64,000 nucleotides of DNA from CAVVJA01 sp963801715 (GTDB lineage Bacteria > Actinomycetota > Actinomycetes > Mycobacteriales > Jatrophihabitantaceae), in assembly GCA_963801715.1 (NCBI GenBank), contig CAWDGB010000007.1, positions 186,001 to 250,000 on the forward strand. Direction: 5' to 3'. The position numbers were made by a program, and so were the translations under genes. Under the pieces are notes generated by a model. It saw only the letters and a list, made by a program, of their open reading frames with translations. It was not told where the DNA came from and made no database searches. Within the stretch, counting starts at the first letter, position 1, and each line of letters begins with the position of its first letter. Of the stretch, positions 9,951-18,120 are shown one piece after another.

Positions 9951-10751
9951 TTAAGCTGGCTCGAAGCTCGCCAGCATCGCCTCCAGCGCCGCCTGATCCG
10001 GTCCGACGAACTCGGGCGCGTCGGGCGCGCCGAGAAGTGTCTGCACCATGTCATTGTTGCCATCGCGCGCCGGCGGCAGGTGCACGCTGAACGTCCACGA
10101 CGGATCGAACTGGCTCAGCTGCGTGAACGACGCCACGAACTTCGCGGTATCGACGTTGTGCACCCAGGGGCTGTCGACGGTCGCCCACAGCAGCTGCGCG
10201 GCGCGCAGCTCGTCCGCGGCCGTCGCCACGACGTCGTCGGCGGTGACGAGCTCAGCACTGGACAGCGGTGCCCCGAAGCAGTCCGAGGTGAAGCACACAC
10301 CGGACTTCATGTCGAGGACGCCGACCGTCGCCGGATTGTCGAACAGCGGCGGACGGAACCCGGTCAGCTGCCGGTCACCGACGTCGAGAGACTGTCCCGG
10401 GTTCAGCAGGTACACGCGCTCCATGGGCAGCGGCCGCTCGGTGGACATGATCCCCGCACCGGCGAACGTCGTGACGATGCGCGCCTGCGGCGCGGCTTCG
10501 AGCAGCGCGAACAGGCCTCCGGTGTGGTCGCGGTCGGGATGAGTGAGCCAGATCCAGCGCACGTCCGCCGGATCGAGGACGGCGGCGAGGTGGGCGACGA
10601 AATCACGGTCCGGCAACCCGAGGCCGGTGTCGAGCACGACCGGCTGATCCGCGTGCAGGACAAACGCATTGATCGGCAGGAAGCCGAGGCCGGGTATCTC
10701 GAGGTAGTCGTTCAGGACGGTGACGTCCGGATGTGGGCGGAACACGTGCAT
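9951..10751 (-). CDS. Metallo-beta-lactamase-fold hydrolase
   Basis: A 266-residue protein with the MBL metal-binding signature in the form WLTHPDRDHTGGLFALLE (about residues 92-109), an early Asp (VVLDTGLGLPDRDFV), and a distal TSDCFGAP Asp. This arrangement resembles the flavodiiron/ODP-like branch rather than true beta-lactamases. The substrate is unknown. It is the third gene of a tetR - DinB-like - MBL operon: the gap to the upstream stop is only 14 bases and all run on the minus strand. Confidence 0.9.
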   Translation of the reverse strand: MHVFRPHPDVTVLNDYLEIPGLGFLPINAFVLHADQPVVLDTGLGLPDRDFVAHLAAVLDPADVRWIWLTHPDRDHTGGLFALLEAAPQARIVTTFAGAGIMSTERPLPMERVYLLNPGQSLDVGDRQLTGFRPPLFDNPATVGVLDMKSGVCFTSDCFGAPLSSAELVTADDVVATAADELRAAQLLWATVDSPWVHNVDTAKFVASFTQLSQFDPSWTFSVHLPPARDGNNDMVQTLLGAPDAPEFVGPDQAALEAMLASFEPA

Positions 10752-10765
10752 GATGGCGGGCCCTT

Positions 10766-11536
10766 TCAGAACGGGACTTGGGTGGTCAGCAGTCCGGCGC
10801 CGGCGCTGCGCCCGGACACGACGCGGCAGAAGTCGACGGCGTCCATCTCAAGGTCCGGACGGCCAGAGCCGCGTGACCACGCGCCGCCGGCCGGTCCGGT
10901 CAGTCGCAGCGCGAACGGCTGCCCGTGCCGGCCGGCCCATTCCGCGACGACGTCGGCCACGAGCACGCCGTCGTGGTCGGCGGTGATGACGTTCGGGGCG
11001 CCGGTCGCGCGGGTGATGTCGATGCGGTGCATCCACGGGTCGCGGGTCAGGATGACGTCGACCAGGTAGCCGATCGTCCACGCCTCCTCCCGGCCACCGA
11101 CGGCCTGTAGTTCCGGCAGCTGCCGACGACGGATGAAGCCGGGCGTGCGCCGACGACTCTTGGCCGCCTTTGGCGCGCGCGCAGCGAACCGAGCGACGAT
11201 CTCGTCGGAGGTCATATCGCGGCGTTCGTCAACCTGGATGCCGGTGAGGGCGTCGATCAACAGGCCGCCGCGTTCCTGCAGGCGTGCCTCGGCAGCCTTC
11301 GTCTGCCGGCTCTGCTCGCGGATCGACGCCGCCATCTCGACCATGCCGAGCAGGTGCGCGGCCATGGTGCGCACGTCCCAGCCGGGGCACTCCGTCGGCT
11401 TGCTCCAGTCGGCCGGCTGCAGCGAGCGCAGCAGCCCGAGGAAGCGGTCATACTCGGTCGCGGCCAGGCGCATCGCGCTGCTCCGCTCGAGCTCCGGCTT
11501 GCGCGGAGCGGTGGTCGTCGCTTCGGTCATCGTCAT
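10766..11536 (-). CDS. DinB-like/maleylpyruvate isomerase N-terminal domain protein (TIGR03083 type)
   Basis: The 256-residue protein starts with ATG at 11536, whose bases overlap the TGA of the tetR gene (ATGA), implying translational coupling. The N-terminal four-helix bundle has the typical actinobacterial pattern SLQPADWSKPTECPGWDVRTMAAHLLGMV; the C-terminal half has VIGYL-like helices and RDPWMHRIDITRATG. Family members include mycothiol-dependent isomerases and S-transferases, so a mycothiol-dependent transferase or isomerase is a reasonable inference. It precedes an MBL-fold hydrolase in the same operon. Confidence 0.85.
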   Translation of the reverse strand: MTMTEATTTAPRKPELERSSAMRLAATEYDRFLGLLRSLQPADWSKPTECPGWDVRTMAAHLLGMVEMAASIREQSRQTKAAEARLQERGGLLIDALTGIQVDERRDMTSDEIVARFAARAPKAAKSRRRTPGFIRRRQLPELQAVGGREEAWTIGYLVDVILTRDPWMHRIDITRATGAPNVITADHDGVLVADVVAEWAGRHGQPFALRLTGPAGGAWSRGSGRPDLEMDAVDFCRVVSGRSAGAGLLTTQVPF

Positions 11537-12144
11537 CTCTTCCCCCTGAGGGCCGGCCCGGCGATCCCGACCTCGTCGCAGTACATGTCGACGACTCGGG
11601 GCAGCTGGCGCCGCCAACGCTTGCCGCCGGGATCGTTGGCGTGTTGTTGGTTGATCAGCCCGGCGAGCAGCGCCGTCCAGAGATCGAGGTCGGCCTGCTT
11701 CCGGACGCCCTTCGTGCGCATCGCGTCGCGCATCCGCTCGTACGCATCGATCGACGCGGCGTACGCGCTCTCGCTGGGCTCGAAGTCCGGGAGCACCCGC
11801 TGGTTAATGAGCTGGTGGCGGGCCAGATCCGTGGTTGCGTAGTCGAAGAACGTCTCGGCCTCCAGCAGCAGTGCCTCGCGCGGAGCTGCGGGCGGCTGCA
11901 ACTCGTCGAACCGGTGCGTCAGCTTCAGCCACGACTCGGCGAACATCGCGTCGTAGATGGCGTTCTTCGACTCGAAGTGCGAGTACAGGGAGGGCGGGCG
12001 CATGCCGATCCGGTCCGCCACCTCGCGAAGGGTGAGCGCGGCTAGGCCGTTGCGGTGTGCGATCTCCCAGGCGGTGTCGAGGATCTCTCGACGGGTTGCC
12101 TCACGGCGTTCGGCACGCCTATCGCGATTAGGCAAAGCTGTCAT
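11533..12144 (-). CDS. TetR family transcriptional regulator
   Basis: A 203-residue TetR protein. The N-terminal helix-turn-helix reads LTLREVADRIGMRPPSLYSHF (positions about 38-58), followed by FESKNAIYDAMFAE, as in AcrR/TetR regulators; the C-terminal half is the ligand-binding helical domain. It is the first gene of an operon with the DinB-like and MBL genes and presumably represses it. Repeats of TTAGGCA lie around the start codon (about 12129-12135 and 12150-12156), with an imperfect ATGC...GCAT dyad that could be its operator. Confidence 0.93.
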   Translation of the reverse strand: MTALPNRDRRAERREATRREILDTAWEIAHRNGLAALTLREVADRIGMRPPSLYSHFESKNAIYDAMFAESWLKLTHRFDELQPPAAPREALLLEAETFFDYATTDLARHQLINQRVLPDFEPSESAYAASIDAYERMRDAMRTKGVRKQADLDLWTALLAGLINQQHANDPGGKRWRRQLPRVVDMYCDEVGIAGPALRGKR

Positions 12145-13053
12145 GCTTAGGCATAGTGGGCTACAACCCCTCTCTTGTCAACCGTCCCGGACAGCAGGTC
12201 GGGCAGCGCGGCGCGCGCAAGCGACCAGGATCAGAGCCGCGGTTGATAGCCGTGAATTGGTCGCCCGGCACCTAGCGCAGGGCGGCCGTGGCACCGTGCC
12301 TTCTGCTCTTCTGTCGTGCTGCTCTTCTGTCGTGGCCCACGCCATTGCCAGCCCCCCTCGAGCTGTATGCCTCCGTGATGCGCCGCGCTGCATTCGGCGC
12401 GCTCAATGTGCACCGGCAGATTTCATCGTTCCGCCGACGGGCGGACCGGCAGAAACGGGCAGAATCCGCTGCATCGGACCATCGTGCTCACCCCGGGGTG
12501 GTCCGGGTGCTGCTGGAACAGGTCGACCTGGTGACCGGCGAGCGAGCCGCGGCCCTCATACAGGTCCTCTACAGCGGTGGGCACCTGTCGCATCCGCCCG
12601 ACTGCTGACCGAATGTGGCCAGCCGGATCCTGCAGCCGGTCGCCGACGGTCGCCACGCGCAAGATCGCGCTGTACACCCGGCAACAGGTCGCGGGGATGA
12701 CGCCGGACGGCACGACCCGGCGAGTCAGCCTGCACGACCCGGACGCCCCGGCCTATCGGAACGACGGTCTGTTTTGCTGGCTTGTCGCTGGTTTCGTGGT
12801 GTCTGGCGTGGTCGCAGTCCAGTCGCCATCAACTGTTTCGGCCTGATCCCTCTCCGCCCAAGCCACGACGGATCCAGGCCCATATCTATTTTCTTCTCAG
12901 ATGATTAGCCGTGTCCTCCAATCGGGGGAAAGCAATTCGTTCAACCAAGGGCCCATCCGGCCGATCGCGGCGGGACGCATTTCCCGGAAGTATTTGCATC
13001 ACCGCGACTCAGCGGGACATCACCAGTGAATACATCGACATTTGAGAGGTGCC
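12145..13053. other. Long region without a supported gene
   Basis: About 900 bases. The first part is the tetR promoter. Frames on both strands around 12420-12710 are open but show no family resemblance and no convincing ribosome site, so I do not call them. From about 12820 to 13050 the base composition falls (AT-rich stretches such as CATATCTATTTTC), which fits regulatory or foreign DNA. Confidence 0.4.
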
Positions 13054-13227
13054 ATGAACATCATCCGACTACGACGCTCGCGCCCTGCCAGGCCTGACGA
13101 ATCGCGCGAGCGCGACGGCACGCCGGCCAGGAATCCGCGACGCCGCGCTCGCGTGCTCATGTTCGGCGGGTGGCTCCCCGCGCTTCGGGGCGCCGTCACC
13201 TTGCGGCAGGGAGGGTGGTTGTCGTGA
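13054..13227 (+). CDS. Small basic protein, unrecognised
   Basis: A 57-residue frame starts with ATG at 13054 seven bases after GAGAGG and begins MNIIRLRRSRPARP. It is arginine-rich, with one weakly hydrophobic stretch (VLMFGGWLPALRGAV) near the C-terminus. It is followed directly by another GTG with a GGGAGGG site (13224) whose product is not recognisable. I do not recognise the family. It lies in a region holding other remnants, so it could be a relic. Confidence 0.3.
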   Translation: MNIIRLRRSRPARPDESRERDGTPARNPRRRARVLMFGGWLPALRGAVTLRQGGWLS

Positions 13228-13578
13228 AGGGACACGCTGAACGGATCGCCTACCGACGTTTCGCGGCAGATCGCGATGCTGCCGGTCGACCTAGCCCGGG
13301 AACTCCAAGAAACAGCCTTGGGCGTAGTCCCTGTCGGCACGCTGCCGCCACTCCCCGCACAGCGCTCGGTAGATAACCGGTCGACCCCAAGTCCCACGTC
13401 TGCCGGACAGCGGTTAGGTGTGACAAGCGGCGAAGTGAGCGTCACCACACATGTCAGGGCCACACGCAGAACGAGACGGATCGAGCGCTGCCGCCTGCGT
13501 GACTCCTGGTCTCTCGATGTGCTGGCACCGGCTGTCACCTCGGGTCGGGGATGACAGCGGTCATCCTGTCCTTGAGGT

Positions 13579-13725
13579 GTGGTCACGCTCACGCCTTCTA
13601 TCGAGGCGATCGAGGTGGTCGCGGATCCGGGGGTTCCGGGGGTATCGCCGAACACGACGGGGCTTCCGGGTGTGAAGGAGGCTGGCGCGATAGCGGGTGA
13701 GGTGAGCTCCGCTGTACTTTCTTGA
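13579..13725 (+). pseudogene. Short fragment resembling the start of an actinobacterial conjugative-element membrane protein
   Basis: A 48-residue GTG-initiated frame contains VVADPGVPGVSPNTTGLPG followed by VKEAGAIAGEVSSAVLS and then stops. The pattern of Pro-Gly-rich lead-in followed by the beginning of a helix resembles the N-terminus of small membrane proteins (DUF6112-like) of actinobacterial integrative conjugative elements, but the expected membrane helix is cut off. The assignment is inference with low certainty; no other conjugation genes are nearby. Confidence 0.3.
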
Positions 13726-13756
13726 CGCTGTCACGAGTTACCCGAGATGATGCGGT

Positions 13757-14356
13757 GTGACCGAACTGCTATTGCTGCGACACGCTTTGCCGACTTCCGG
13801 TCGCGCCGACCCGGGTCTGTCTGGCGAAGGTCGCGCCCAGGCGGAACGCGTCGCGCAGTGGTTGACGGGCAGTGGAATCGATGCGCTTGTGACCAGCCCA
13901 CTCCGTCGCGCCCGGGAGACCTCGGCGCCAATCGAGGCATCACTCGGTCTCACGGCCGCGGTCATCCATGACCTGCGCGAGTGGGAGCTGGATGATCCCG
14001 GCCATATGTACGACGCGCTCGAGGACATGGCTCCCGATGACCCGCGCCTGATCGCCGTTGCCGAAGGCCGCTACGACGACTTCGTCCCAGAGCTTGACAC
14101 GGTGGCCTTTCAGCGACGGGCCGTGGCAGCGATCGAGGACCTGTTCGAGAGGTACCAGCAGTGCGAACGGATCCTGGTCAGCACACATGGTGGGTTCATC
14201 TCCGCCTATCTCGCGCACATCATCGGTGCGCGTCAGGTGATGTGGTTCAACGCTGACTACACCGGCATCTCGCGGGTTGTTCGACTTCCGAGCGGCCGAG
14301 TAGTGGTCCGGTCGGTCAACGAGACGGGCCACTTCGAACGGCAGGCTTCCGGCTGA
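13757..14356 (+). CDS. Histidine phosphatase family protein
   Basis: A 199-residue protein starts with GTG at 13757. The catalytic motif is LLLLRHALPTSGRAD near the N-terminus (RHA in place of the common RHG), with TSPLRRARETSAPI as the second Arg motif and LVSTHGGFISAYLAH carrying the second catalytic His. It belongs to the phosphoglycerate mutase-like superfamily, forming a phosphohistidine intermediate; the substrate is unknown. It appears monocistronic. Confidence 0.9.
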   Translation: MTELLLLRHALPTSGRADPGLSGEGRAQAERVAQWLTGSGIDALVTSPLRRARETSAPIEASLGLTAAVIHDLREWELDDPGHMYDALEDMAPDDPRLIAVAEGRYDDFVPELDTVAFQRRAVAAIEDLFERYQQCERILVSTHGGFISAYLAHIIGARQVMWFNADYTGISRVVRLPSGRVVVRSVNETGHFERQASG

Positions 14357-14879
14357 GGAAGCATGACACGCCAGTCCGGTCATATGCATCGTGGTGGGCG
14401 GGTCGGCGTGGGAGACGGCAAGGATCAGGTTTGCGTCGTTACCAGGGCGGAAACCAGCGCGGCGCCGGCCGCCTCACACCACAAACCACCCCGAGCACAT
14501 CGCACGACGTAGGTCGACACCGACCACACGACGTGGCGAGTTGAACTCGTCGCCGGCCGCTGGTCATTGTCCCGCTGCTCGCCGGCTAGCGAAAGGTGGC
14601 AGCGCGTCGGCAGCTTCCCGAGCCGCAAGGCAGCAATCAGCGCCGCCTACGGAGAGAACCAGCGCTAGAAGAGGCATCGGTACCCAGAGGCGCACCGGCC
14701 ATCCGGCCGGGGCGTCCTGCTACGTCGTTTAAGCGATGCACCAGATGGGTAGGCGTTGTTATGGGCGTTGTCTGGCCCGCGGTCACCCAAGGGGCCACGG
14801 GCCCGGTGGAGACATCGCCGGCACTGATCCGCACTATCCCCGTTCGACGGGTGCCAACGCGGCAGAAAGGGGCTGAGGG
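14357..14879. other. Decayed region containing one copy of a dispersed repeat
   Basis: About 520 bases between the phosphatase and the HicB-like gene. The only structure seen is the repeat copy at 14596-14713, which ends a relic reading frame. The remainder has no supported gene apart from the promoter side of the HicB-like gene. Confidence 0.45.
14596..14713 (+). repeat. Dispersed repeat copy 1 (gene relic, C-terminal end)
   Basis: This stretch is about 80 percent alike to 35778-35902. Both copies keep a plus-strand reading frame that ends in SRKAAISAAYGE(E)NQR and a TAG stop, and both are followed by a GCACCGGCCATCCGG run. Conservation of the frame suggests relics of one gene family rather than random repeats. 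I do not recognise the family. Confidence 0.65.
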
Positions 14880-15260
14880 ATGAGCACATACGAGGCGCAC
14901 GTCACCCGCGACGGTAACGGGTGGACGATCTCCGTCCCAGCCGTCGACGGGTCGACCCAGGCACCCACGATCAGTGACGTGACCACCATGGCCAAGGAAC
15001 ACGTCGCCGTCACGCTCGACGTTCCGCTCAGCACGGTCGAGGTGCACCTCGAAAGTCTGGTAGTCGACGGGGTCGGCGTCCTCGGACGCGCCCGGCAGGT
15101 TCGGGCGGCGCGCGAGCAAGCGGAGCAGCTAGAGGCCCAAGCCGTCGGTCACGCGTCCGCGTTAGCCAATGACCTGGCCGGAGGGGGCGTACCCGTCCGT
15201 GACATCGGGGAGGTGCTCGGGGTGTCCGACCAGCGGGCGCATCAACTCGTCACCACCTGA
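14880..15260 (+). CDS. HicB-like antitoxin family protein with C-terminal helix-turn-helix
   Basis: The 126-residue product starts with ATG at 14880 after GAAAGGGG. Residues 1 to about 60 show the HicB partial RNase-H-like fold (YEAHVTRDGNGWTISVPAV, then DVTTMAKEHVAVTL). Residues about 95-126 form a short helix-turn-helix (VPVRDIGEVLGVSDQRAHQLV). HicB proteins neutralise HicA ribonucleases. No hicA-like toxin is seen on either side, so this is an orphan or a stand-alone regulator. It is flanked by two sequence blocks that lie next to each other without it at 35.8-36.1 kb. Confidence 0.7.
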   Translation: MSTYEAHVTRDGNGWTISVPAVDGSTQAPTISDVTTMAKEHVAVTLDVPLSTVEVHLESLVVDGVGVLGRARQVRAAREQAEQLEAQAVGHASALANDLAGGGVPVRDIGEVLGVSDQRAHQLVTT

Positions 15261-15294
15261 CCCGCCCGCACACGCGACGGTTGGCATTTGTCGT

Positions 15295-15459
15295 ATGCGC
15301 GGACGACGATGCGGGAACCCGAGCCCGGTCGGCCCTGAGGCGCTGGACCGGTACCGCTGCTCAGACCGCTGCGGCCCCGGCGGGCAACGCTGCCAACTAC
15401 TGGTCGAGCATGACGTTCCGGTGCACATCGCCAGCATCGCCGGCATGTTTCGGGCTTAG
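15295..15459 (+). CDS. Small cysteine-containing protein, unrecognised
   Basis: A 54-residue frame beginning MRGRRCGNPSPVGPEALDRY carries CSDRC and a further Cys within about ten residues, then ends VPVHIASIAGMFRA. The Cys spacing could bind zinc. A decayed homologous copy (RCQL and VHIACIAGTYHG preserved in broken frames) lies at 35901-36098. Conservation between copies suggests it was once a real protein. No clear ribosome binding site was seen; it begins 35 bases after the HicB-like stop. Confidence 0.35.
   Translation: MRGRRCGNPSPVGPEALDRYRCSDRCGPGGQRCQLLVEHDVPVHIASIAGMFRA
15331..15459 (+). repeat. Dispersed repeat block 2, copy 1
   Basis: Positions 15331-15395 match 35901-35966 closely, and the last 36 bases match 36060-36098. 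In the second locus this block follows immediately after the other repeat block, whereas here about 620 bases with the HicB-like gene separate them. Confidence 0.6.
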
Positions 15460-15719
15460 TCCGCCGGTGGCGAGACCGCGCTGCCGCGCAGCCCGTACCC
15501 GTGGTTCGTGAGCTATCCGCGAGACGAAAACTAGGCGGCGAGCGACCTGGTTGTCGCGCTCGTCCATGCTGTTCTGAGCATCGCCGCCGACATCAACGGC
15601 CCCGGCGAAGGAACACCGACAGTGATCGCCCTGTTGAGGCTCGTTGCGGTCGTTCTACGGGAGTCGAGATATAGGTGCTCGAGCGGACGTCAACGCGAGG
15701 GCGGACGGCGAGGGCTGCC

Positions 15720-16140
15720 TTAGTCGCCCGAGGTAAAGGTGGCGAAGCTTCCCGCGACTGCGGTGAGGACGAAGATGGCCGACGCCTCAAGCCCGACATC
15801 GACGATCTTGCCCACTGAGGTCAGCGGATTCTGGATCGAGAACGAGACCGTCAGCAGTTGCACGGCCGTGAAGAAATTCCTACGGCGAAGACCACCACCG
15901 ACAGACCCAGCGCGATCAACAACCGCGCGAGTAGCCGCCGATGCAGGCACCGGTATCCCCGCCCTGAACTGGCGCTGCCACATCGAGGTAACGGAAACGA
16001 AGGTGAACTGTCGGGCCACAGGCAGAAGAAGCCCAGGCGTTGATGGGTCAAGCTCTGACGTGGCGGATAGGGCCCCGGGCGTGCATTCGATGATTTCATG
16101 GGTGAACTGGTAGGTGAACTGGAAACGGTCCACGCGGGAG
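15720..16140 (-). pseudogene. Broken small membrane protein (possible ion-channel-like), frameshifted
   Basis: Two minus-strand frames contain complementary hydrophobic segments: RLLARLLIALGLSVVVFAVG in one frame and then FFTAVQLLTVSFSIQNPLTS plus IVDVGLEASAIFVLTAVAGS in the next. Joined, they give a two-helix, pore-loop-like protein similar in layout to small two-TM channel proteins of actinobacteria. The frame break is near 15880. Upstream sequence (to about 16200) is open but not clearly coding. The family call is inference. Confidence 0.4.
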
Positions 16141-16278
16141 GTGTCATCCGGTTCGAGCATGTCGGGCAGGATCCTGCGTATGGACTGTCGATGGAAGCTC
16201 ACAAACTCTGATCGTTACCCAGAAGGCCGAGAGCGCCGACGATAACAACTCGACGGCGCAAAGGATGGTGCAGCGGCG

Positions 16279-17230
16279 ATGATTGCTCGAATGCCGGTCG
16301 CGTTGATGTTGGCGACCTTGACCGAGCGTCGCGACTTTGGCGACGACTTCCTGCTGGAGCGCAAGTTTGACGGTGAGCGCTGTGTCGCCCGCAAAGACGG
16401 CGGCGAATTACGACTGGAGTCGCGTACCGGCAATGACCTGACCGGCACTTATCCTGAGGTTGGCGCGGCAGTGGCATCCCAGCGTCCTCGGAGTCTTGTG
16501 CTCGACGGAGAGGTGGTCGCATACGAGGGCGACCAGACTTCCTTCGGCCGGTTGCAGCAGCGCCTTGGGACTAGCACGCCGTCGGCGGCGCTCGTGGCGA
16601 ACAACCCCGTCGTCTACTGTGTCTTCGATTTGCTCGAGCTCGACGGCGCCGATCTAGCCCAGCGTCCTCTTGAGCAGCGTCGAGCGTTGTTGGCGAAAGC
16701 GATCCGGCCCCGTGCAGCATTGCAGTTGAGCGAAGCATGGCGCGGCGACTCTGAGCGGCGCTTCGACGAGGCGTGTCGCTGGGGCTGGGAGGGGCTGATA
16801 GCTAAGCGCACCGACGCCCCGTACGTAAGCGGCCGGTCGAAGCACTGGTTGAAGCTGAAGTGCGCCTGGGAGCAGGAGTTCGTGATCGGCGGCTACACCG
16901 ATCCCGCCGGCAGCCGCGCCGACTTCGGCGCCGTGCTCGTCGGCTACTACGAGGACGGCCGCCTCCAATACGCCGGCAAGGTCGGCACCGGCTTTAGCGC
17001 AGGCGGTGCTTCACGATCTCGGCGCTCGGCTACGAGAGATGGAGACGTCGACGTTGCCGTTTGTCGAGGTGCGGCCGGTTCCGCGCGGCACGCATTGGAC
17101 CCGCCCCGAACTGGTTGCCCAGGTCGGTTTTGCCGAGTGGACAAGGGATGGTCGGTTGCGCCAGCCGCGCTTCCGCGGACTTCGCGACGACAAGCGCCCG
17201 CGGGAGGTTGTGCGGGAGCGGCCCCAGTGA
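16279..17230 (+). pseudogene. ATP-dependent DNA ligase (LigD/LigC-type ligase domain), +1 frameshift near 17000
   Basis: The frame from ATG 16279 encodes the adenylation domain: motif I LLERKFDGER with the nucleophilic Lys, LVLDGEVVAYEG, VVYCVFDLLELDG, the WEGLIAKR motif and the SKHWLKLKC motif V. After GKVGTGF the frame must shift by one base to continue AVLHDLGARLREMET and the OB-fold tail ending DDKRPREVVRERPQ at 17230. The length of 952 bases is 317 codons plus one, consistent with one inserted base near 17000. Such ligases act in non-homologous end joining or repair. Whether the break is real needs resequencing. Confidence 0.88.
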
Positions 17231-17373
17231 GCAACGAGCCGCGACCAAAGACGCGGTACGACGCGAGCCGTAGCGGACCGCTGCGCAGCCGGCGAGAAGT
17301 GCTACGCGCAGCCGATCCCGGATGGCTGCACTCATGCAAGCGGATCCGCCTCGACCTCGACCGGCGGACTTGA
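17227..17373 (+). CDS. Small basic protein overlapping the ligase stop, unrecognised
   Basis: A 48-residue GTG-initiated frame overlaps the ligase TGA (GTGA), an arrangement typical of translational coupling. It is Arg-rich (about a quarter of residues) and begins VSNEPRPKTRYDASRSGPLR. Third codon positions are moderately GC-biased. No family is recognised; it may be noise. Confidence 0.25.
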   Translation: MSNEPRPKTRYDASRSGPLRSRREVLRAADPGWLHSCKRIRLDLDRRT

Positions 17374-17412
17374 CCACGGCGGAACCGGTGAGACCAGGGA
17401 AGACCGTTCCGA

Positions 17413-17943
17413 TCAGGCGGTCCTGAGAGAGATGTGGTTGCAAGCCTCGCACGTTTTCTCAGGAATCACTCCGAGCCGCATCAGCCCGCCGAAGATCTTG
17501 CAGCCGACACAGAACGCGAAGATCGACTCGAGCCCGGCGGCGATGATCATCAGACCGAGCAGGACTTGCGTCGCGCCCGGATGCCCTAAGCCAAGTGAGA
17601 CGACCGCAGTCGCCGTCACAACTGTGCCGAGGCCCTGCGCGAAGCGCTTCGGCGGTCCGGCCACCAGCTTCGGTGCACCAAGGTGTGGCGCCACCACCTT
17701 GGTCGCAATCCGGCCCAGCGGGCTGAGTCTGGGACCGGTGAGGACCCGCGCGAGGAACCCGAGCGAGATCGGCGCGGTGAGCCACAGCCATGCGGGGCTG
17801 GCGGTCAGGCTGAGGACGAGGGTCAGCGAGCTGAGCAGCAGCACGCCGCCGGCGACCGTGCGAGCGGCCTTCTCGTTGACCGGGTTGGGGAACCCGATGA
17901 TCTTGCGGAATCCCACGTCCGGCGCAACCAGTTCGTCAGCCAT
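17413..17943 (-). CDS. DUF4395 domain membrane protein
   Basis: The 176-residue protein starts MADELVAPDVGF at ATG 17943, six bases after AAGGA; an ATG two codons earlier is possible. It has four hydrophobic helices, the NPVNEKAARTVAG motif after the N-terminus and the conserved cysteine segment AFCVGCKIFGGLMRLG near the C-terminus, followed by CEAC. These features define DUF4395 proteins, which in actinobacteria are often near sulfurtransferase or thioredoxin-like genes. Function is unknown. Confidence 0.88.
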   Translation of the reverse strand: MADELVAPDVGFRKIIGFPNPVNEKAARTVAGGVLLLSSLTLVLSLTASPAWLWLTAPISLGFLARVLTGPRLSPLGRIATKVVAPHLGAPKLVAGPPKRFAQGLGTVVTATAVVSLGLGHPGATQVLLGLMIIAAGLESIFAFCVGCKIFGGLMRLGVIPEKTCEACNHISLRTA

Positions 17944-18120
17944 TCTCATCCTTGCCTGCAGAGATAGTTCAACCTTAGTGCCACATGAACTTTACTGCGT
18001 TGACTGCCAACCTAGGCGATCAGGAGCTCACCACCGGCGACTCCCATCAAGCCGCGGCGACACCGATTGCGGGCTCGGCAGCCGCACCCGCCGGGCCTTT
18101 AGCTGCTCATCGATGACAAC

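Noticed and set aside
12423..12713. Open frames on both strands around 12.4-12.7 kb as genes
   Set aside because: No recognisable family, no ribosome site, and equal openness on both strands, as expected in GC-rich noise.
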